Of a stretch of 64,000 bases of DNA, positions 60,165-64,000 are shown piece after piece (position 1 is the stretch's first letter; each line of letters begins with the position of its first letter). The translations under genes were made by a program, and so were the position numbers. The notes below the pieces were generated by a model. The model saw nothing but the letters and a program-made list of their open reading frames with translations. It made no database searches and was not told where the DNA came from. Where the stretch lies: assembly GCF_009730915.1 (NCBI RefSeq), contig NC_052475.1, forward strand, positions 26,473,016 to 26,537,015, in the 5' to 3' direction. The DNA comes from Dioscorea cayenensis subsp. rotundata. Taxonomy: Eukaryota > Streptophyta > Magnoliopsida > Dioscoreales > Dioscoreaceae.

Positions 60165-62715
60165 TGCATATTGTTCTGATAAATATGCACGCAATTTCAT
60201 AATTATCAAAAATACTTTTACCCGCAATTTTCTATGAAATCAACAAAATCAAACCCGAGTGTTTTAAAAATGTAAACATGAGCACACGAAAAATTTAAGC
60301 TGATAAGCAGATATCTCACCAGAAATTACTTAATTGAACAACATGAAACCACCAATGAACTTTGAATCACACAACAATGACACTACAAAAAAAAAATTGT
60401 CTATTGAAAGGTCTGTTCATGCTCATGCCCATGATAGCACCACTGCATCTGGTTCTCTGAAGAACCATTGTGAAGCTAGTTACACAATGAGACAAAGACA
60501 GGAATCAGTGAACAATTCCTACCATTAAAATCCTTTAATATGATAAGCTTAAATTTTGGGGTTCAATATTAAAAAGAAAAAAATAAAAATAAAAATTCTC
60601 AAGAACTAAATTCGACACTAAGTCAGGACCACTACCATGCCATATAAAAGTGAGGGTTCACACAAAACTCCAATTAATAAACATTAGAAACACTTAATTA
60701 TTCAAGTAAACTAGAAGGCAGAAGAATCAACTAAAGGCCCACAACTAGGAGATTTGGCCGTTCCCAGATATTTATAAAATTTACTGAGCACAATCTAATA
60801 ATTCACATATATATAGTAATGAAGGAAACACCAACCGAATTCAATCTTATTAAGTTGCTGTTGCCATCTCCCTTTAGCTGACAACAACAAGACAGTAAGT
60901 GACAATCACTCTCAGTCAGTCAAATTCCACAAACAGTGCTTTACATAAATAAGCCAACACAAGAATTGAAGTTTGATTTTCTCTTTTTATCCTAAGCATA
61001 ATTTATTAAGGGGTCCTTATTCTAAGACCTTCACTTATACCTGCAGAAGAGAACATTACAGACCTGCACCAGTTAGGCTAGTAAAACCTATGCTCTGTTA
61101 TCACTCACAAATGCCTCATGGAAAAAAAGAGAATACTTTCAGGAATAATAGGCACAAAAGGCAGACGGATTCTTTTGATTATTTCAATGGCCTTCTTGAG
61201 CCCATGGTCTTTGTCAGATGTAAATGAGTTAATTTAGTTTAGAACCAAAAATCGAATTAGCAGACATAATCCATCAAAGTTATGCACTTGAAAGACCTCA
61301 AAAATCAGCTTATCCTTCATTTACAAACCTCATGTCAAATGGTCACCATTTAGAAAACATTTTGATGAAGAAAGCGTAATCAAACTCCATTAGAAATCCT
61401 TATCTAGGAATGAGTGAACCAGTGTGAATCAAAGGAGTAATGGAAGTCGAATGCATGACTTAGGACCACCATAATACCTCATAAGTCAGTTCAAGGACTT
61501 ACTGAGAAATTAAAAAGAAAGCCCTACATAATCAACAATTGTGACGCATTTTACTACTGATCTGACATCCTCTACACTCATAACTTTATAAAAAATTGCT
61601 TAGTTAGTTTAATTGCAGTCATAAGCTCATCATAAATTCATATGAGCTGTGTCCAATCACTATAACCAAGATGAAGAACTCATAATCTCAGCCTGCATTA
61701 CAATCACAATATAAAGTATTATAAGTCCCAAACCTGCACATAATCACTAAATAAGAACTCAAACACAATTAATTATATAAATTAAATTAAACATTAATTA
61801 ATTAACTAAACTGAATTTTACGGTGCTCCATCATATCTCATTATCTTCCATGTCCTCACTCCATCCAAGAGTTCAAGATAAAAACCTAAAAAGACAATGT
61901 AGCATATCAAGGGTTTGGAGATTCATCATGCAATAGGTTTAGATGAAGATATGTAGAACTGGTTAACAACATCAACCAGGCAATAATATCTTGGGATAAT
62001 TTTAAAATTAATGTCTTTTTTGAACTTCTCAAATTGTTGATATGAGATGTTAATATGACCTTGATTCACCATGAATAGTTGGTTTCAAAATTAAATGTCT
62101 CAAACTTTTAAGAAACCAAAAATGCGAGAAGTCATCCCACATTGCTTGAGTTCTACTCTGTGATCCTCCCCGCAGGCATATTACTTGAACATCTATTTCC
62201 CATCATAGTTGAAATATCACTTCAGAATTCCTGGCACAGAATCCAAACATATCCCACTATTTCCCTCTAACTCTAATAGAAAACAATGCATGTCATAAAA
62301 CATACTAAAATGTGCATAACCTCTGTCAAAACATCAACATACAATAAACAAATCCAAGACTCCGTTTTTTTTTTTCTGCAAAACTCACCAGGTTCAACTT
62401 TGCATGATAATCCAAACAAGTTATAGGTAATCCATGTTTGTTCAATATAAGACCAAATTGACGCTAAAAAAAAAAAAATTGAACAGCAACCTGATTGAGC
62501 ATGCCACATTATTAAAGAAAATGCACCAAGAAGAGAATTGCCTCAATTCTTTCTAACTTCAATTCACCATAGCAGCTAAATAAATTAGTTCTGCAACTTC
62601 ACCACAGATATTGAGCGTTGGAATGATTAGGAAGAAATGGTCAAGCACATCTAATACATATAGTATAATGAAACTCAGATAAAAATCGTTGCCTTAGAAG
62701 TGATGCGACAAAGAC

Positions 62716-62997
62716 CTACTTATGGTGGTGTTTTCCGCTCTTCTTCTTCGAAGGAACGGGCTGCGGCTTCGGGTGCTTCTCTGCCTCACTGGGGTCCAGC
62801 CAATTCAGCGGGTGCCGGTTGTAGCACGGCCAGTTGGGGACAGTAATCAACGCCGTCAACGTGACTCCGCCGGCGTATACAAGCATCATGGTCCGAAAAG
62901 AACCGATGGAGTACCCAACCACGAACGCCACAACCCCGAACACCACCAACATCACCTGCATCAGCATCTCAGCCCGCTTCTGTCCCTGCCAATCCAT
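62716..62997 (-). CDS. SPCS1: signal peptidase complex subunit 1 (SPC12)
   Basis: Small non-catalytic subunit of the ER signal peptidase complex. The 93-aa protein is coded by a single exon and begins MDWQGQKRAEMLMQ, the family start. Two membrane segments (about 11-30 and 35-54) are joined by a short loop, so both ends face the cytosol. The conserved PNWP.YN.HPL.WLDPSEAEKHPKP block follows, then a Lys/His-rich tail (SKKKSGKHHHK). The length equals that of plant orthologues. An acceptor TTGTAG directly precedes the ATG, and a leader exon ending GCTCAG, then GTATTC lies at 63265, implying a 267-bp intron in the 5' untranslated region (62998-63264). Confidence 0.95.
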   Translation of the reverse strand: MDWQGQKRAEMLMQVMLVVFGVVAFVVGYSIGSFRTMMLVYAGGVTLTALITVPNWPCYNRHPLNWLDPSEAEKHPKPQPVPSKKKSGKHHHK

Positions 62998-63264
62998 CTA
63001 CAAGAGAAAGCCAGATCCACTCATTCCCACAATCACTTCAAACTTCCCTCAAATCAAAAAACCCTATTAAAGATCAAACTATACCAATAGACAAAAATAA
63101 ACCATCAAATCAGGAAATAAAACCCTAAAACCATGAATTCAGCTAAGATCTCAGCGAGATTTCAAGAGGAAACGATGAATCAATCAATTTCGTCACAAAT
63201 TATAGACCATAAGATGAGAAATCAAGCAGAAAATCGAAACCCTAAATCGAGATTCGTTGAATAC

Positions 63265-63320
63265 CTGAGCGTTATTAGGGATCGCGAATGGACCCCTCTC
63301 TCTCTCTCTCTCTCTTTGAT
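63265..63320 (-). other. leader exon of SPC1 with (CT)n tract
   Basis: The plus strand shows a CT run at 63296-63317, so the minus strand carries GA repeats just upstream of or within the leader. The exon ends at the donor at 63265/63264. Confidence 0.5.
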
Positions 63321-63339
63321 TCATCTCGCGCGAGCGTTG

Positions 63340-64000
63340 CCAAGGGCTTTTAGCGCAAGGTGGATTCGGGTTGGCTTGTCGGATCACAAATCCTCGCTTA
63401 TCGGATCACAAATCCGGATCCGAAATCCGATACAATAAAGAATTGTAATCGCGGGTCGGATCCTAGGGCATCCCAATCCCATCCACCTTTAACTGCTTCA
63501 ATTTTCTTTTTCTTTTTTAAATACCTCCAAGTGAAAAACTGAAAATTACAAATATCCATCAAGGAGCTCATACCCCAGAGATACTTATGTGAAACAAAAG
63601 TGAGATATTTAAAACTCTCTAAGTTCAAAATTTGTTAGTGGTAGGTATGTGTTTGTAGCCTAAACTTTTCATCTTCTAACTGAGGATGTGTATAGGTTGG
63701 AGTCTGGATTATTAATTTCTGGCCGATGCGCATGTCTTTGGTATATATTGTACTTGTTGTTTTTTTATAAAAAAACAAAAATACAAATAAGTCATTGTAA
63801 AAAGACTAACATACTCTTGATTTATTTGTAATGAGTTCACTGCGTAAAATATTTTTGTTTTATTGAGAAAATGTGTTTGGACCTAAGCTCAAGCTAGACA
63901 TGTTATGATATTAACTATGTATTTTATACGTCTCTAATATAGCTTATCCACTTTATTTAAAAAAAAAAACTCTTAAACAAAAATCAGTTATTTTTGCAAT
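63340..64000. other. SPC1 upstream region and right edge
   Basis: Short direct repeats of TCGGATCACAAATCC occur at about 63379 and 63400, followed by TCCGAAATCCGAT variants. Beyond 63500 the sequence is AT-rich with no recognisable gene. Confidence 0.45.

Larger units (their letters stand above)
57481..62660. other. 5.2-kb intergenic region without recognised gene
   Basis: AT-rich sequence with poly-A/T runs, (AT)n runs at 58836-58861 and 60132-60161, and an (AAAT)n run near 59402-59427. I checked both strands for conserved protein blocks and for tRNA-like clover-leaf sequences and found none. A long non-coding transcript cannot be ruled out. Confidence 0.5.

Noticed and set aside
60334-61227. 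64-aa and 84-aa plus-strand frames in the large intergenic region
   Set aside because: No conserved block, no splice context, and the length is expected by chance.
62722-63090. 122-aa plus-strand frame
   Set aside because: It is antisense to SPC1, which is a full-length family match.
1-64000. tRNA, rRNA and snoRNA genes
   Set aside because: I looked by eye for tRNA A/B-box and clover-leaf patterns and rRNA cores and saw none; a tRNAscan or covariance search would be needed to exclude small RNA genes.

Overview
This window is nuclear DNA from a flowering plant. It is AT-rich and gene-sparse. Its genes carry many GT-AG introns, CT/GA-rich 5' leaders and TATA boxes, and MITEs, LTR-type and Mutator-like elements lie between them. 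The N-terminus of the ENY2 protein ([11 protein letters not shown]) resembles monocot versions, so I lean towards a monocot outside the grasses. That is an inference, and I cannot name the species.

Layout. 1-3,400: an unassigned edge segment, then an LTR-like element inserted inside an older terminal-inverted-repeat element. 3,400-6,300: AT-rich intergenic DNA with a degenerate tandem duplication. 6,584-11,080 (+): DUF707 family gene, 17 coding exons. 12,905-28,226 (-): SEC24-type COPII coat gene, 24 coding exons, with an ER-stress-type promoter motif just upstream. 28,808-33,252: decayed Mutator-like element carrying two broken convergent coding regions. 34,004-34,351: Stowaway-like MITE. 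34,705-37,080 (+): PPR-DYW RNA-editing factor with one small intron. 37,725-38,415: five degenerate tandem repeats directly before a small At3g27210-like gene (38,426-40,017, +). 40,800-42,260: nested MITEs and repeats. 42,464-49,937 (+): uridine kinase-like (UKL) gene with an internal tandem duplication of its first kinase exons. 50,533-52,745 (-): ENY2. 53,676-54,915 (-): F-box/kelch gene, with a 5' leader exon near 57,440. 57,500-62,700: intergenic DNA without a recognisable gene. 62,716-62,997 (-): signal peptidase complex subunit 1, with a 5' leader exon near 63,270.

The genes are ordinary housekeeping or regulatory genes and do not form one pathway. SEC24 and SPC1 both serve the ER/secretory route, but they lie 34 kb apart and nothing shows co-regulation. 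I found no novel multi-gene system. The most unusual features are the duplicated UKL kinase exons, where one copy has lost the Walker A lysine and intron phases allow it either to be included or skipped; a perfect CCAAT-N9-CCACG element next to the SEC24 TATA box; tandemly duplicated 39-nt exons in the DUF707 gene; an ENY2 start codon that seems to be assembled across an intron; and a roughly 22-bp periodic CGCTTTAA array inside the Mutator-like element.
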